Assembly: GCF_002157145.1 (NCBI RefSeq)
Contig: NZ_CP021361.1
Coordinates: 2,287,001-2,351,000 of the forward strand
Length of the DNA stretch: 64,000 bases
Direction of reading: 5' to 3'
Origin: Acidovorax carolinensis
Lineage (GTDB): Bacteria > Pseudomonadota > Gammaproteobacteria > Burkholderiales > Burkholderiaceae_C
The notes under the pieces are model-generated. The model was not told the origin of the DNA. It made no database searches and saw only the letters and a list, made by a program, of their open reading frames with translations. Shown piece after piece: positions 39,324-47,714 of the stretch. The stretch's first letter is position 1; each line of letters opens with the position of its first letter. The translations under genes and the position numbers were made by a program.

Positions 39324-39733
39324 AGCTAACAGCCAAGCGAAAGCGCTCCGACAGCGCCGCAGCCGCCATTGCTGCCACTCAGGCCGCAGCCCTGCCGCCC
39401 TTGTCGCCGCCTGCCCATGTGCTGGTGCCGGACGGTGCCCGCCCATTCTGGGATGCCATCGTGCAGGCCCGCCCGCGTGACACCTGGAACCCGGTGGACA
39501 TGGCGAGTGCTGCCAACCTTGCCCGCGTGCAGTTCGCCCTGGAGGCCGCGCCCGTAGGCTCCGACGACCATGCGAAGCTAACCCGCCTTGCCCTTGCCCT
39601 GACACGCGCCATTGCTGTCAACACGGTGGCCACGGTGGGCCGCAGTGCAGACATTGCCAAGGGTGCCGAGCTGGAGCGCAGCGCACGCCAGGACGACGGC
39701 GATGATCTGATCCCGAGGCTCAGGGCGGTATGA
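39320..39733 (+). CDS. terminase small subunit
   Basis: 137 aa, ATG overlapping the HNH stop. Assigned mostly by position and by the pattern RPFWDAIVQARPRDTWNPVDMASAANLA, seen in TerS proteins next to HK97-type TerL. The N-terminus is basic (MKLTAKRKRSD) and could touch DNA. It would recognise the island's packaging site. Overlaps TerL by 4 bp. Confidence 0.8.
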   Translation: MKLTAKRKRSDSAAAAIAATQAAALPPLSPPAHVLVPDGARPFWDAIVQARPRDTWNPVDMASAANLARVQFALEAAPVGSDDHAKLTRLALALTRAIAVNTVATVGRSADIAKGAELERSARQDDGDDLIPRLRAV

Positions 39734-41232
39734 CCCGCGCCGCCCGCGTTATTGAGTTCATCACCCGTTTCATCGTCACGCCAGACGGTGCGCAGGTGGG
39801 GCAACCCATGGTGCTGGCAGAGTTTCAAAAGCAGTTCATTCGGGACGTGTACGACAACCCCGCAGGAACGCGCCGTGCTATTCTTTCAGTAGCACGCAAG
39901 AATGGGAAATCTGGCCTGATTGCTGGCCTGCTACTGGCGCACCTGGTGGGCCCCGAGGCGAAGCAAAACAGCCAGATCGTGAGCGGTGCCATGAGCCGGG
40001 ATCAGGCCGCCCTGGTGTTCAATCTGGCCAGCAAGATGGTGCAGCTTTCCCCGAAGCTTTCCAGCATCGTGCGGATCATCCCGAGCGGCAAACGCCTGCT
40101 GGGCCTGCCGCTCAATACTGAATATCGCGCCCTTGCTGCTGACGGCAAGACCGCCCACGGCCTTAGCCCGGTGCTGGCCATCTTGGACGAAATCGGCCAG
40201 GTGCGTGGCCCGCAATCCGACTTCATCGACGCTATCACCACGTCACAAGGTGCCCACGAAGCGCCGCTGCTGATCGCCATCAGTACCGCCGCAGCGAATG
40301 ACGCGGACTTGCTTTCAACGTGGATTGATGACGCCCGCGCCAGCCAGGATAAGCGCATCGTCTGCCATGTGTACGAAGCGCCCGCCGGGTGTGACTTGTT
40401 GGACGAAAGCGCATGGCGTGCGGCAAATCCTGCCCTGGGCACATTCCGCAGCCTTGATGACCTACGCGAGCAACTGACGCAAGCGCAGCGGATGCCGAGC
40501 ATGGAAAACAGCGCCCGCAACTTGCTGCTGAATCAGCGGGTTTCGACTGTCTCGCCATTCATCAGCCCGGACGTGTGGAAGTCCTGCGCAGCCCTGCCCG
40601 CCTTTTTGGGTGACGTGCCTGTCTGGTGCGGGATCGACCTGAGCGCCCGCCTAGACCTCACGGCCATGGTGATCGTCGGCCAGGTGGATGACGTGTGGCA
40701 TGTGCAGTCGTATTTCTGGTGCCCCGAGTCCGGCATTGAGGATCGCAGCCGCCGTGACCGTGCGCCTTACTCGACATGGGCGCGCCAGGGCCTGTTACGG
40801 ACGACGCCAGGTGCCAGCGTGGACTATGAGTTTGTCGCCGCAGACATTGCCGAGATTCTTGCTGACCTTGATGTTCGTGGGATAGCTTTTGACAGATGGC
40901 GAATCGACCTGCTGAAGAAAGAGTTCGACCGCCTGGGTGTTGATCTGCCGCTAGTCGAACATGGCCAGGGCTTTAAAGACATGAGTGTCGCCCTTGATGC
41001 CCTGGAGGCCGAGCTGCTGAATGGGCGCATCGCCCACGGTGGCCATCCGGTGCTGACCATGTGTGCCGCCAATGCCGTGGTGACAAAAGACCCAGCCGGT
41101 GGGCGCAAGCTGGACAAGGCGAAGGCTACCGGACGCATTGACGGATTGCAGGCCCTTGCCATGGCCATGGGTGTGGCCAGCAAAGCCACCGAGGCGCAGG
41201 GGATCGCCTTCGACAGTTTCACGTTCGTTTGA
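39730..41232 (+). CDS. terminase large subunit
   Basis: 500 aa. DNA-packaging motor: ATPase domain with Walker A VARKNGKS (54-61) and Walker B ending Asp153-Glu154 in LAILDEIG. The nuclease domain starts around GIDLSARLDLTAMVIVG, with further acidic residues in RGIAFDRWRID and GRIDGLQALAMAM. Full length for Terminase_1-type proteins. Having its own TerL and TerS means the island packages itself rather than redirecting a helper terminase. Confidence 0.93.
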   Translation: MTRAARVIEFITRFIVTPDGAQVGQPMVLAEFQKQFIRDVYDNPAGTRRAILSVARKNGKSGLIAGLLLAHLVGPEAKQNSQIVSGAMSRDQAALVFNLASKMVQLSPKLSSIVRIIPSGKRLLGLPLNTEYRALAADGKTAHGLSPVLAILDEIGQVRGPQSDFIDAITTSQGAHEAPLLIAISTAAANDADLLSTWIDDARASQDKRIVCHVYEAPAGCDLLDESAWRAANPALGTFRSLDDLREQLTQAQRMPSMENSARNLLLNQRVSTVSPFISPDVWKSCAALPAFLGDVPVWCGIDLSARLDLTAMVIVGQVDDVWHVQSYFWCPESGIEDRSRRDRAPYSTWARQGLLRTTPGASVDYEFVAADIAEILADLDVRGIAFDRWRIDLLKKEFDRLGVDLPLVEHGQGFKDMSVALDALEAELLNGRIAHGGHPVLTMCAANAVVTKDPAGGRKLDKAKATGRIDGLQALAMAMGVASKATEAQGIAFDSFTFV

Positions 41233-41435
41233 ATATCGCCCTAGCCGGGGGGCCACATGAGTGGAAGGCCGGACGCGGATTAGTCGGACAGTGCCGCGCA
41301 TAAGAAAAACCCCGACAGCCAGCAAGTGGGCTTTCACGGACTGGGCGCAAAGGTGAGTGATTCTCTGATGCGTCCATGGCCCTGATCCTTTCTCCCACGG
41401 TGCTGGCACCTATTCCAACCATTTGAAAGATTCAA
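41233..41435. other. 203-bp non-coding stretch in the packaging operon
   Basis: The only real gap in an otherwise overlapping operon. It holds short dyads (CGGGGGGCC; AAAAACCCCGACAG) and an 8-codon frame but no gene I can support. It is a possible site for cos, a lost gene, or a translational element. Confidence 0.4.
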
Positions 41436-41714
41436 ATGCTCGACTTTGCCGAAACGAAGCTGTATCTCCGCTGTGACCACGACGAAGAGGACGGATTGAT
41501 CCAGATGTTGATGACGACTGCGACCGCAGCCGTGGCGGACTATCTCAACATGCCGCTGGACCAGATGACAGCGACCGTGCCCAGCCCAATCAAAAGCGCC
41601 GCCATGTTGATGGTGAACGACCTGTATCTGAACCGGGAAGCGCAGGGCGACCGAAAGCTGTACGGCAACGACACGTACCGCAACCTGCTGAACCCCTACC
41701 GGGCGCACTCATGA
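41436..41714 (+). CDS. head-tail connector protein (gp6-like)
   Basis: 92 aa helical protein of the HK97 gp6 / QLRG type: ETKLYLRCDHDEEDGLIQML at the start, then AVADYLNMP and AAMLMVNDLYLNREA. It forms the ring beneath the portal to which the next neck protein binds. Overlaps the adaptor gene by 4 bp. Confidence 0.85.
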   Translation: MLDFAETKLYLRCDHDEEDGLIQMLMTTATAAVADYLNMPLDQMTATVPSPIKSAAMLMVNDLYLNREAQGDRKLYGNDTYRNLLNPYRAHS

Positions 41715-42028
41715 GAGCGGGCGACCTTGACCAACGGGTGACGGTGGAGCGGCTGCAAGGCGGCTTTGACGAGCTGGGCCAACCCATCGAGAGCTGGGCC
41801 CCCTTGTTCACCTGCTGGGCCGCTGTGGAGCCGCTGGTGGGCCGGGAATACCTTGCTGCTGCTGCCCTGGTGGCCGAGGTGACGGCACGCATCAGGATGC
41901 GCTACCGGCCCGGTATCACCGCCGCAGACAGGGTGATCCATGACGGCAAGGTGTACGGCATCACCAGCGTGGCAGACGTGCATTCAAGCCGTCGTGAGCT
42001 GGTGTTGATGTGCAGGGCCATCGGTTGA
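41711..42028 (+). CDS. head-tail adaptor (gp7/SPP1 gp16-like head closure protein)
   Basis: 105 aa small beta-barrel of the Phage_H_T_join family: MRAGDLDQRVTVER, then GQPIESWAPLFTCWAAVEPL, ARIRMRYRPGITAADRV and GKVYGITSVADV. It closes the filled head and is the surface a tail must dock on, so it should decide which helper tails fit. Last gene of the island; no tail genes follow. Confidence 0.88.
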   Translation: MRAGDLDQRVTVERLQGGFDELGQPIESWAPLFTCWAAVEPLVGREYLAAAALVAEVTARIRMRYRPGITAADRVIHDGKVYGITSVADVHSSRRELVLMCRAIG

Positions 42029-42067
42029 CTGTCACCAGCCCGCAAACTGTCACCAGACTGTCACCAG
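42028..42067 (+). repeat. candidate integrase arm sites, right end (3 x ACTGTCACCAG)
   Basis: ACTGTCACCAG at 42028-42038, 42046-42056 and 42057-42067. The tandem pair, with flanks (42042-42068), is identical over 26 bp to the left-end block and in the same orientation. Confidence 0.65.
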
Positions 42068-42077
42068 CTCAGAAAGT

Positions 42078-42112
42078 AAAAAACCCCGCTACCTATTTGA
42101 TAGCGGGGTTTC
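42078..42112. terminator. island-borne terminator replacing that of tRNA-Lys
   Basis: AAACCCCGCTA-(9)-TAGCGGGGTTT hairpin. On the - strand it is followed by seven T residues, so it can end the tRNA-Lys transcript as well as the packaging operon. Confidence 0.75.
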
Positions 42113-42132
42113 CATGTGCCATAAGGCTTATC

Positions 42133-42180
42133 TGGTGGGACGTGCGGGGGTCGAACCCACGACAAACGGATTAAAAGTCC
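42133..42180. other. attR of the integrated island (48-bp direct repeat)
   Basis: Identical to 31074-31121. Forms the 3' part of the intact tRNA-Lys gene. Distance between the copies gives an element of 11,059 bp. Confidence 0.95.
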
Positions 42181-42208
42181 GCTGCTCTACCAACTGAGCT
42201 AACGTCCC
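42133..42208 (-). tRNA. tRNA-Lys (anticodon TTT)
   Basis: 76 nt with encoded CCA. Acceptor GGGACGT pairs with ACGTCCC, D arm AGCTCAGTTGGTAGAGC, anticodon arm with CTTTTAA, T arm GGGTTCGAACCC. The gene stays intact after integration because the island carries a copy of the 3' part; its own terminator has been pushed 11 kb away. Confidence 0.96.
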
Positions 42209-42250
42209 AACTTGCAGAAGATGTTTTATCAACTGCTGCAAAGCCTTGGA

Positions 42251-43084
42251 TTATAGCGTGATTTTTTCGGGCTTCTTGCTGCCGACTGCCAGTTTGTCGA
42301 GCACCCAACCGGCCGCACACTGCCCAAAGGTTGCCGTCACGGCCACGACAGAGCCGTATCCATGGCAGTTCAAGGTGCCGTCGCCATCCACGGCACATGA
42401 GGCATCGGGCGCAGCCACGGCCTCCCGGCTGAACACGCAGGTGACGCCCATTTTGCGCCCCTCCCGGGGGGCCTGATGGTGTTTGCGCAGTCGGTAACGC
42501 AATTGCGCCAGCAAGGGGTCGTGCGTTGTTGCGCTGAGATCGTCGATATCGATCTTGTGCGCATGCCGCTTTCCGCCTGCAGCACCCACACTGACAAAAA
42601 GCGTTCCGGTGTCGCGAGCCCAGGCTGCCATCGCCGTCTTGGCCTTGATCTGGTCACAGGCGTCAATCACCGCGTCCATCGGTTCTGTCAGCAGGCTGGA
42701 CCAATTCTCGGGCGTAACGAAATCCTCAATGCACAACACCTCGCACAGGGGATTGATGAGCGCAATGCGCTCCTGCATTGCCACCACCTTGGCCTGGCCG
42801 ACGGTCGTGGTCAACGCATGAATCTGCCGATTGATGTTGGATTCGGCCACATGGTCGAGGTCGATCAGGGTGATGCGCCCCACACCGCTGCGAGCCAGTG
42901 CCTCGGCGGCCCAGGATCCCACGCCGCCAATGCCTGCCACAACGACGTGGGACTGCCGGATGCGCTGTGCGCCTGCAACACCATACAAGCGTTCCAGGCC
43001 GCCAAAACGGCGCTGCAGATCTGCATCGAAAACCGCTTCACCCTCCACCGCGGCCACATGCGCGGGCGCGATCAATGCCGTCAT
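42251..43084 (-). CDS. tcdA: tRNA threonylcarbamoyladenosine dehydratase
   Basis: 277 aa ThiF/E1-like enzyme that uses ATP to cyclise t6A37 of tRNA to ct6A. The nucleotide loop VVAGIGGVGSWAAEALARSG is followed by DLDHVAESNINRQ and the catalytic region GAAGGKRHAHKI with SCAVDGDGTLNCHGYG. ATG overlaps the cpoB stop (ATGA). Last gene of the tolB-pal-cpoB-tcdA unit, next to the tRNA gene that hosts the island. Confidence 0.92.
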   Translation of the reverse strand: MTALIAPAHVAAVEGEAVFDADLQRRFGGLERLYGVAGAQRIRQSHVVVAGIGGVGSWAAEALARSGVGRITLIDLDHVAESNINRQIHALTTTVGQAKVVAMQERIALINPLCEVLCIEDFVTPENWSSLLTEPMDAVIDACDQIKAKTAMAAWARDTGTLFVSVGAAGGKRHAHKIDIDDLSATTHDPLLAQLRYRLRKHHQAPREGRKMGVTCVFSREAVAAPDASCAVDGDGTLNCHGYGSVVAVTATFGQCAAGWVLDKLAVGSKKPEKITL

Positions 43085-43863
43085 TTAAGACGTGACAACC
43101 GCTCTTTCGCAGCGACGGCAGCCTCGGATTGGGGATACGCCTTCAACAGATCTTCCAGAGTCTTTCGGGCCGCGCGGGTTTCCTTCAACTCGATCTGGCA
43201 GTTGGCAATGGACAAGGCCGCTTCGGGCGCACGGGCGTGGCCTGGAGACCCTGACAACAGCAGCCGGAAGTTACCGATTGCATCTTTGTATTCACGCGCC
43301 GCATACTGTGCATTGCCCAGCCAAAAACGTGCCGACGGCACATAGCCGCTGCGCGGGTATTGCCGCACAAAACCGGCAAACGCCGTGTTGGCCTCGGCGA
43401 ATTTGCCGGAGCGAAAGACTGCCAGGGCGGCCTCGAAATCGCGCTTCTCGGCGGCATCGGCTTGAAACTCAAGTCCATCCACCGTCACTTTCACGGGCTC
43501 AAACTGGCGCAACCGCTCATCGACACCTTGCGCGATGTCCTTTTGGCGGCGCTGGAGCTCTCCCACGTCACGCAACAGCTGTTCGTTCTGTCCGCGCAAT
43601 TTGGCTTGCTCCACGCGCAGCGCTTCAATCTGAGTCTGCAGGTCCAGCAATCCGCGCCGCAGCTGCGAGCTGTCATCACCCGATTTGCGAATATCCTCCG
43701 CCGATCGCTGCTGCAGCGCGTCAACCCGCTGCCGCAACTCAAGGATGGCACGCCGTGCCTCATCATCCTCAAACAGCGCAGCGTGGCCGGTGGCAGCAAA
43801 GGCACAGGACAACAGCAGCGTCAGCAGCGTCTTGGCCGGCATTGGAAACCTTGCTGCGCGCAT
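43081..43863 (-). CDS. cpoB: cell division coordinator CpoB (YbgF)
   Basis: 260 aa from the ATG that overlaps the pal stop; an upstream TTG is less likely. Signal peptide ending near TGHAAL, N-terminal coiled coil (residues about 30-110) and C-terminal TPR repeats (FRSGKFAEANTAFAGFVRQYP, ARFWLGNAQYAAREYKDAIGNF). Periplasmic partner of TolA and PBP1B that couples outer-membrane constriction to septal peptidoglycan synthesis. Confidence 0.92.
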   Translation of the reverse strand: MRAARFPMPAKTLLTLLLSCAFAATGHAALFEDDEARRAILELRQRVDALQQRSAEDIRKSGDDSSQLRRGLLDLQTQIEALRVEQAKLRGQNEQLLRDVGELQRRQKDIAQGVDERLRQFEPVKVTVDGLEFQADAAEKRDFEAALAVFRSGKFAEANTAFAGFVRQYPRSGYVPSARFWLGNAQYAAREYKDAIGNFRLLLSGSPGHARAPEAALSIANCQIELKETRAARKTLEDLLKAYPQSEAAVAAKERLSRLK

Positions 43864-44402
43864 CAACGGTAAGACAGTTCAGCGCGGCGGTTTTGCGCGT
43901 GCACATCTTCACTGCTGCCTTGGACCGCCGGCTTCTCTTTGCCGAAACTCACGGCTTCCACCTGGGCGTCAGGAACACCCAACAAGCCAAGCGAGCGACG
44001 AACAGCTTCGGCACGTTTTTGGCCCAGGGCCAGGTTGTATTCGCGACCACCACGCTCGTCGGTGTGGCCTTCCACCATCACCTTTCGGTTGCCGCTCGAC
44101 TTGATGAAGCGGGCATGGGCTTCGATCAGCGACTGGAATTCGGGCTTGATAACGTAGCTGTCGTAATCAAAATACACGAGCCGGCTGACACCGACCGGAC
44201 CGGCCGCGTCCGCTGCGGATTGCCCTACATTGACACCGGCCACACCGGCTTGTCCAGCACCGCCGGATGTGGCACCGCCATTGGCGCCCGTGGTGGGGAT
44301 GGCCGTTTTGTCTTCAACGGGAACATCGTCGAGCTTGACGCCCGAACTGCAGCCCGCCATGAGGGCTGCGACGGTGATGGCGAGGGAAATGCGTTTGATC
44401 AT
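43863..44402 (-). CDS. pal: peptidoglycan-associated lipoprotein Pal
   Basis: 179 aa. Lipoprotein signal with lipobox LMAGC, a Gly/Ala-rich linker (residues about 38-65), then the OmpA-like domain: VYFDYDSYVIKPE, VEGHTDERGGREYNLALGQKRA and NRRAELSYR. It anchors the Tol-Pal complex to peptidoglycan. 44 bp after tolB. Confidence 0.95.
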   Translation of the reverse strand: MIKRISLAITVAALMAGCSSGVKLDDVPVEDKTAIPTTGANGGATSGGAGQAGVAGVNVGQSAADAAGPVGVSRLVYFDYDSYVIKPEFQSLIEAHARFIKSSGNRKVMVEGHTDERGGREYNLALGQKRAEAVRRSLGLLGVPDAQVEAVSFGKEKPAVQGSSEDVHAQNRRAELSYR

Positions 44403-44446
44403 CCAAAATTCTCCTGCAAGCTTGATTTACAAATGTGCCAATAGGT

Positions 44447-45769
44447 TCACTGCTTCTGAAACGGGCCCCAATCGGGTTCGCGAATGTCGCCGCCCTGCCC
44501 CGCGAGGCGCGCCTTGATTTTTCCATCCAGGGTGCTGGTCATCAGGGCTTCACGGCCTTGCTGTTGCGTGGCGTAAACGATCAGGCGGCTGTTCGGGGCA
44601 AAACTGGGGTTTTCATCGGCGCTGGTGTCGGTAATGGCCGAAACGGCTCCCGACGACAGATCCAACACATGCAGCTTGAAGGCGCCGCTGACACGCGAGA
44701 TGTAGGCAAGCCAGCGCCCGTCAGGACTGATGCTGGGCGAGATGTTGTAGGTGCCCGTGAAGGTGACACGCTCGGCATTGCCGCCAGCTGTGGGAACCTT
44801 GTAGATCTGTGGCGCGCCACCGCGGTCACTCACAAAGTAGATGTGGCGGCCATCACTGGAAAACACGGGTTCGGTGTCAATTCCGCTGCTTTGCATCAGT
44901 CGACGCGGCTCGCCACCGTTGGCGTCAATGGTGTAGAGCTGGGAGCCCCCGTCCCGGCTCAGGGTGACAGCCAGCGTGCGGCCATCCGGCGCCCATGCTG
45001 GCGCGCTGTTGGAGCCCCGGAAATTCGCGATGAGCCGGCGCCGCCCCGTTGCCACGTCGTGCACATACACCACGGGCTTGCGCGACTCAAACGACACATA
45101 GGCGATCTGCCCACCATTGGGCGACCAGGCCGGAGAAATAATAGGCTCGGGGCTGGACAAGGCCGACTGCGCATTCTCGCCATCGGCATCGGCCACCCAG
45201 AGGCTGTAACGCGTGCCCGCCTTGGTGACATAAACAATGCGCGTCGAGAAAACGCCGCGTTCGCCCGTCAGCTTCTCGTAGATGAAATCGGCAATACGGT
45301 GCGCTACCAGGCGCAGATCACCTTGGGTGACCACAAAACTCTGGCCACCAAGGTCTTGCCCACGCACTACATCCCACAGGCGAAAGCGCACGTCAAAACG
45401 CCCATCGGCAAGGCGCGTCACGCTTCCGGTGGCCAGCGAATCAGCGCTTTTTTGCCGCCACAGCGCCACATCGGGGCGCGAGGTTTCATCGAGCGCGGAG
45501 CCCGATGCGTCTACCGCGCGAAATTGCCCGCTGCGCTCCAGGTCGGCCTGAACGATAGCGGCGATTTTCTGGGGAGATTGCGCCTCGCCGCGAAAGGGGG
45601 CGATGGCAATGGGCAGCTGGGTCAGTCCAACGCCCGTGACCTCGACGCGGAACTGCGCCAAGGCGGGCAATGTGGGGGTGGAGATGATCAGCGCGGCCAG
45701 CAGACGGCGGCGCAGGGATTGCGGCAAGGCCGCTGCAGGTAAGGAGGTAGGAGTTCGATCAGTGGTCAT
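44447..45769 (-). CDS. tolB: Tol-Pal system protein TolB
   Basis: 440 aa from MTTDRTPTSL; the frame is open to 45862 but that part has no signal-like start. A twin-Arg-like region and a hydrophobic stretch end at PALAQ. The N-terminal alpha/beta domain is followed by a six-bladed propeller with WD40-like blades (SPAWSPNGGQIAYVSFE, APAWAPDGRTLAVTLS, EPVFSSDGRHIYFVSD). Periplasmic partner of Pal. First visible gene of the operon; tolQRA are not in the window. Confidence 0.95.
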   Translation of the reverse strand: MTTDRTPTSLPAAALPQSLRRRLLAALIISTPTLPALAQFRVEVTGVGLTQLPIAIAPFRGEAQSPQKIAAIVQADLERSGQFRAVDASGSALDETSRPDVALWRQKSADSLATGSVTRLADGRFDVRFRLWDVVRGQDLGGQSFVVTQGDLRLVAHRIADFIYEKLTGERGVFSTRIVYVTKAGTRYSLWVADADGENAQSALSSPEPIISPAWSPNGGQIAYVSFESRKPVVYVHDVATGRRRLIANFRGSNSAPAWAPDGRTLAVTLSRDGGSQLYTIDANGGEPRRLMQSSGIDTEPVFSSDGRHIYFVSDRGGAPQIYKVPTAGGNAERVTFTGTYNISPSISPDGRWLAYISRVSGAFKLHVLDLSSGAVSAITDTSADENPSFAPNSRLIVYATQQQGREALMTSTLDGKIKARLAGQGGDIREPDWGPFQKQ

Positions 45770-45888
45770 TGGCAGCCAGCGGAAACCGAGCGAAAGCCGG
45801 TGAACAGGCGTGAATGTTACACACCATCTAGGTGCCCCTGTGACAAACTGTGCAATGGGCATGCAGCGAAACGTAGAATCCGCCCCAC

Positions 45889-47676
45889 ATGCACGCTACC
45901 GATACAAGCGCCCAGGCGACCTCTGCCGCGCCTTCTTCCCCGCCCAGCCTGCGCGCCCGAATGTCGCGACTCACGACCTATTTCGGCCACCATCGCCTCG
46001 CCTGGGTCGTCGCCATCGTGGCAACCCTGGTGGGCGCCGCCACCGAACCGCTCATTCCCGCCTTGCTGCAGCCGCTGCTGGACCGTGGTTTCACCCAGGG
46101 AACGCTGCAACTGTGGATGGTGCCGGTTGCCATTCTGGGCGTTTTTCTGGTGCGCGGAATGGCGCAATTCGTGGCCCAGTATGCGCTGGCGCGCATTGCC
46201 AACGAAGGCATGCTGGCGCTGCGACAGGCACTGTTTGATCGCGTGCTGGCAGCGGAAATGGCCCTTTTCAGCCGACAGTCTGCCAGCGCGCTGTCCAACA
46301 CCGTGGTGTACGAGGTGCAGACAGGTTCCACCCTGCTGGTCCAGGCATTGATGGGTTTGTCGCGCGATGGCTTTACGCTCATTGCCCTGCTGGGCTACCT
46401 GCTTTTTCTGAACTGGCAACTCACGCTGATTGTGGCCGTGGTGGTGCCCGGCGTCGCGTGGATCATGAAGACGCTGTCACGGCGCCTGTACAGCCTGACC
46501 AAAAGCAGCCAGCAGGCAACGGACGAACTGGCCTATGTCGTGGAAGAAAACGTCTTGGCGCATCGCATGGTGCGCCTGCACGGGGCACAAGCGGGTCAGG
46601 CAGAACGCTTTGGCAGCCTGAGCCGAAACCTGCGTCGCCTGGCCATCAAATCGACCATCGCGTCGTCGTCCATGACGCCGCTGACGCAGTTGCTTGCCGC
46701 CGCCGCCCTGTCAACGGTGATCTGCATCGCCCTGTGGCAAAACCGCGGCGCGGTGGACACGCGGGGGGTGACGGTGGGCGGTTTTGTCGCGTTCATCACG
46801 GCAATGCTCATGCTGATTGCACCCATCCGCCGGCTTGCGGACGTAGCCAACCCGATCACCCGGGGCCTGGCGGCGCTGGAGCGCGGGCTTGCGCTGCTCA
46901 GCGATGCGGCTGCAGAAACCGGCGGCAAATACACCACCGAGCGTGCGCAAGGCGCCCTGACCCTGCAGGATGTGACGGTGTCCTTCGGACCAGAACACGC
47001 CCCCGCCCTGGACCGCGTGAGCCTGTCCGTTCGGCCGGGCGAAATCGTGGCCCTGGTGGGTCCCTCGGGCGCAGGCAAGACCACCCTGGTCAACCTGCTC
47101 CCCCGTTTTGTCAATCCCTCGTCGGGCCAGATCATGCTGGATGGCCACCCCCTGGCCGAATGGCGCCTCGATGCGCTGCGTTCGCAGTTCGCCATGGTCA
47201 GCCAGGACGTGGTGATGTTCAACGACACCATCGCCGCGAACGTGGCCTTGGGCAGCAGCGTGGATGAGCAACGGGTGCACGAATGCCTTGCGGCTGCGAA
47301 CCTGAAGGAACATGTGGCTGCACTGCCCCAGGGCATCCACACGGTGGTCGGCCACAACGCCACCCAGCTTTCCGGCGGCCAACGCCAGCGTCTGGCCATC
47401 GCTCGGGCCTTGTACAAGGATGCGCCCATCCTCATCCTGGACGAGGCAACGTCCGCGCTGGATACCGAGTCAGAGCGGCTGGTACAGGACGCCCTGCAAC
47501 GGCTGATGCGCGGCCGCACTACATTGGTCATTGCCCACCGCCTGTCCACCATCGAGCATGCCGACCGCGTGGTGGTGATGGAGCGAGGCCACATTGCAGA
47601 GCAAGGCACGCACAGCGCCCTGCTGGCCAGCGGCGGGCTTTATGCCCGCCTGCAAAATCGCCCGAACGCCGGATAG
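45889..47676 (+). CDS. msbA: ABC exporter, lipid A flippase MsbA type
   Basis: 595 aa half-transporter. Six TM segments (residues about 35-320) precede an ATPase with Walker A GPSGAGKTT, signature [14 protein letters not shown], Walker [13 protein letters not shown] and the H-loop AHRLSTI. Length and the LYSLTKSSQQATDELAYVVEENVLAHRMVRLHGAQ coupling region fit the MsbA group that flips lipid A, though other lipid or peptide exporters look alike. Divergent from tolB with 119 bp between. Monocistronic. Confidence 0.85.
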   Translation: MHATDTSAQATSAAPSSPPSLRARMSRLTTYFGHHRLAWVVAIVATLVGAATEPLIPALLQPLLDRGFTQGTLQLWMVPVAILGVFLVRGMAQFVAQYALARIANEGMLALRQALFDRVLAAEMALFSRQSASALSNTVVYEVQTGSTLLVQALMGLSRDGFTLIALLGYLLFLNWQLTLIVAVVVPGVAWIMKTLSRRLYSLTKSSQQATDELAYVVEENVLAHRMVRLHGAQAGQAERFGSLSRNLRRLAIKSTIASSSMTPLTQLLAAAALSTVICIALWQNRGAVDTRGVTVGGFVAFITAMLMLIAPIRRLADVANPITRGLAALERGLALLSDAAAETGGKYTTERAQGALTLQDVTVSFGPEHAPALDRVSLSVRPGEIVALVGPSGAGKTTLVNLLPRFVNPSSGQIMLDGHPLAEWRLDALRSQFAMVSQDVVMFNDTIAANVALGSSVDEQRVHECLAAANLKEHVAALPQGIHTVVGHNATQLSGGQRQRLAIARALYKDAPILILDEATSALDTESERLVQDALQRLMRGRTTLVIAHRLSTIEHADRVVVMERGHIAEQGTHSALLASGGLYARLQNRPNAG

Positions 47677-47714
47677 AACAGATTCCGAGGGCCCGCTGCG
47701 CGCTCAGCCACCAA

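Noticed and set aside
31152..42067. CRISPR-like direct repeats (ACTGTCACCAG)
   Set aside because: Units are 11 bp, partly tandem with no spacers, split between two distant places, and no cas genes are present. Integrase arm sites fit better.
31074..42180. Ordinary complete or decayed prophage
   Set aside because: The present head and packaging genes are tightly packed and look intact, while tail, lysis and repressor genes are wholly absent rather than decayed. The replicase and AlpA are satellite-like.
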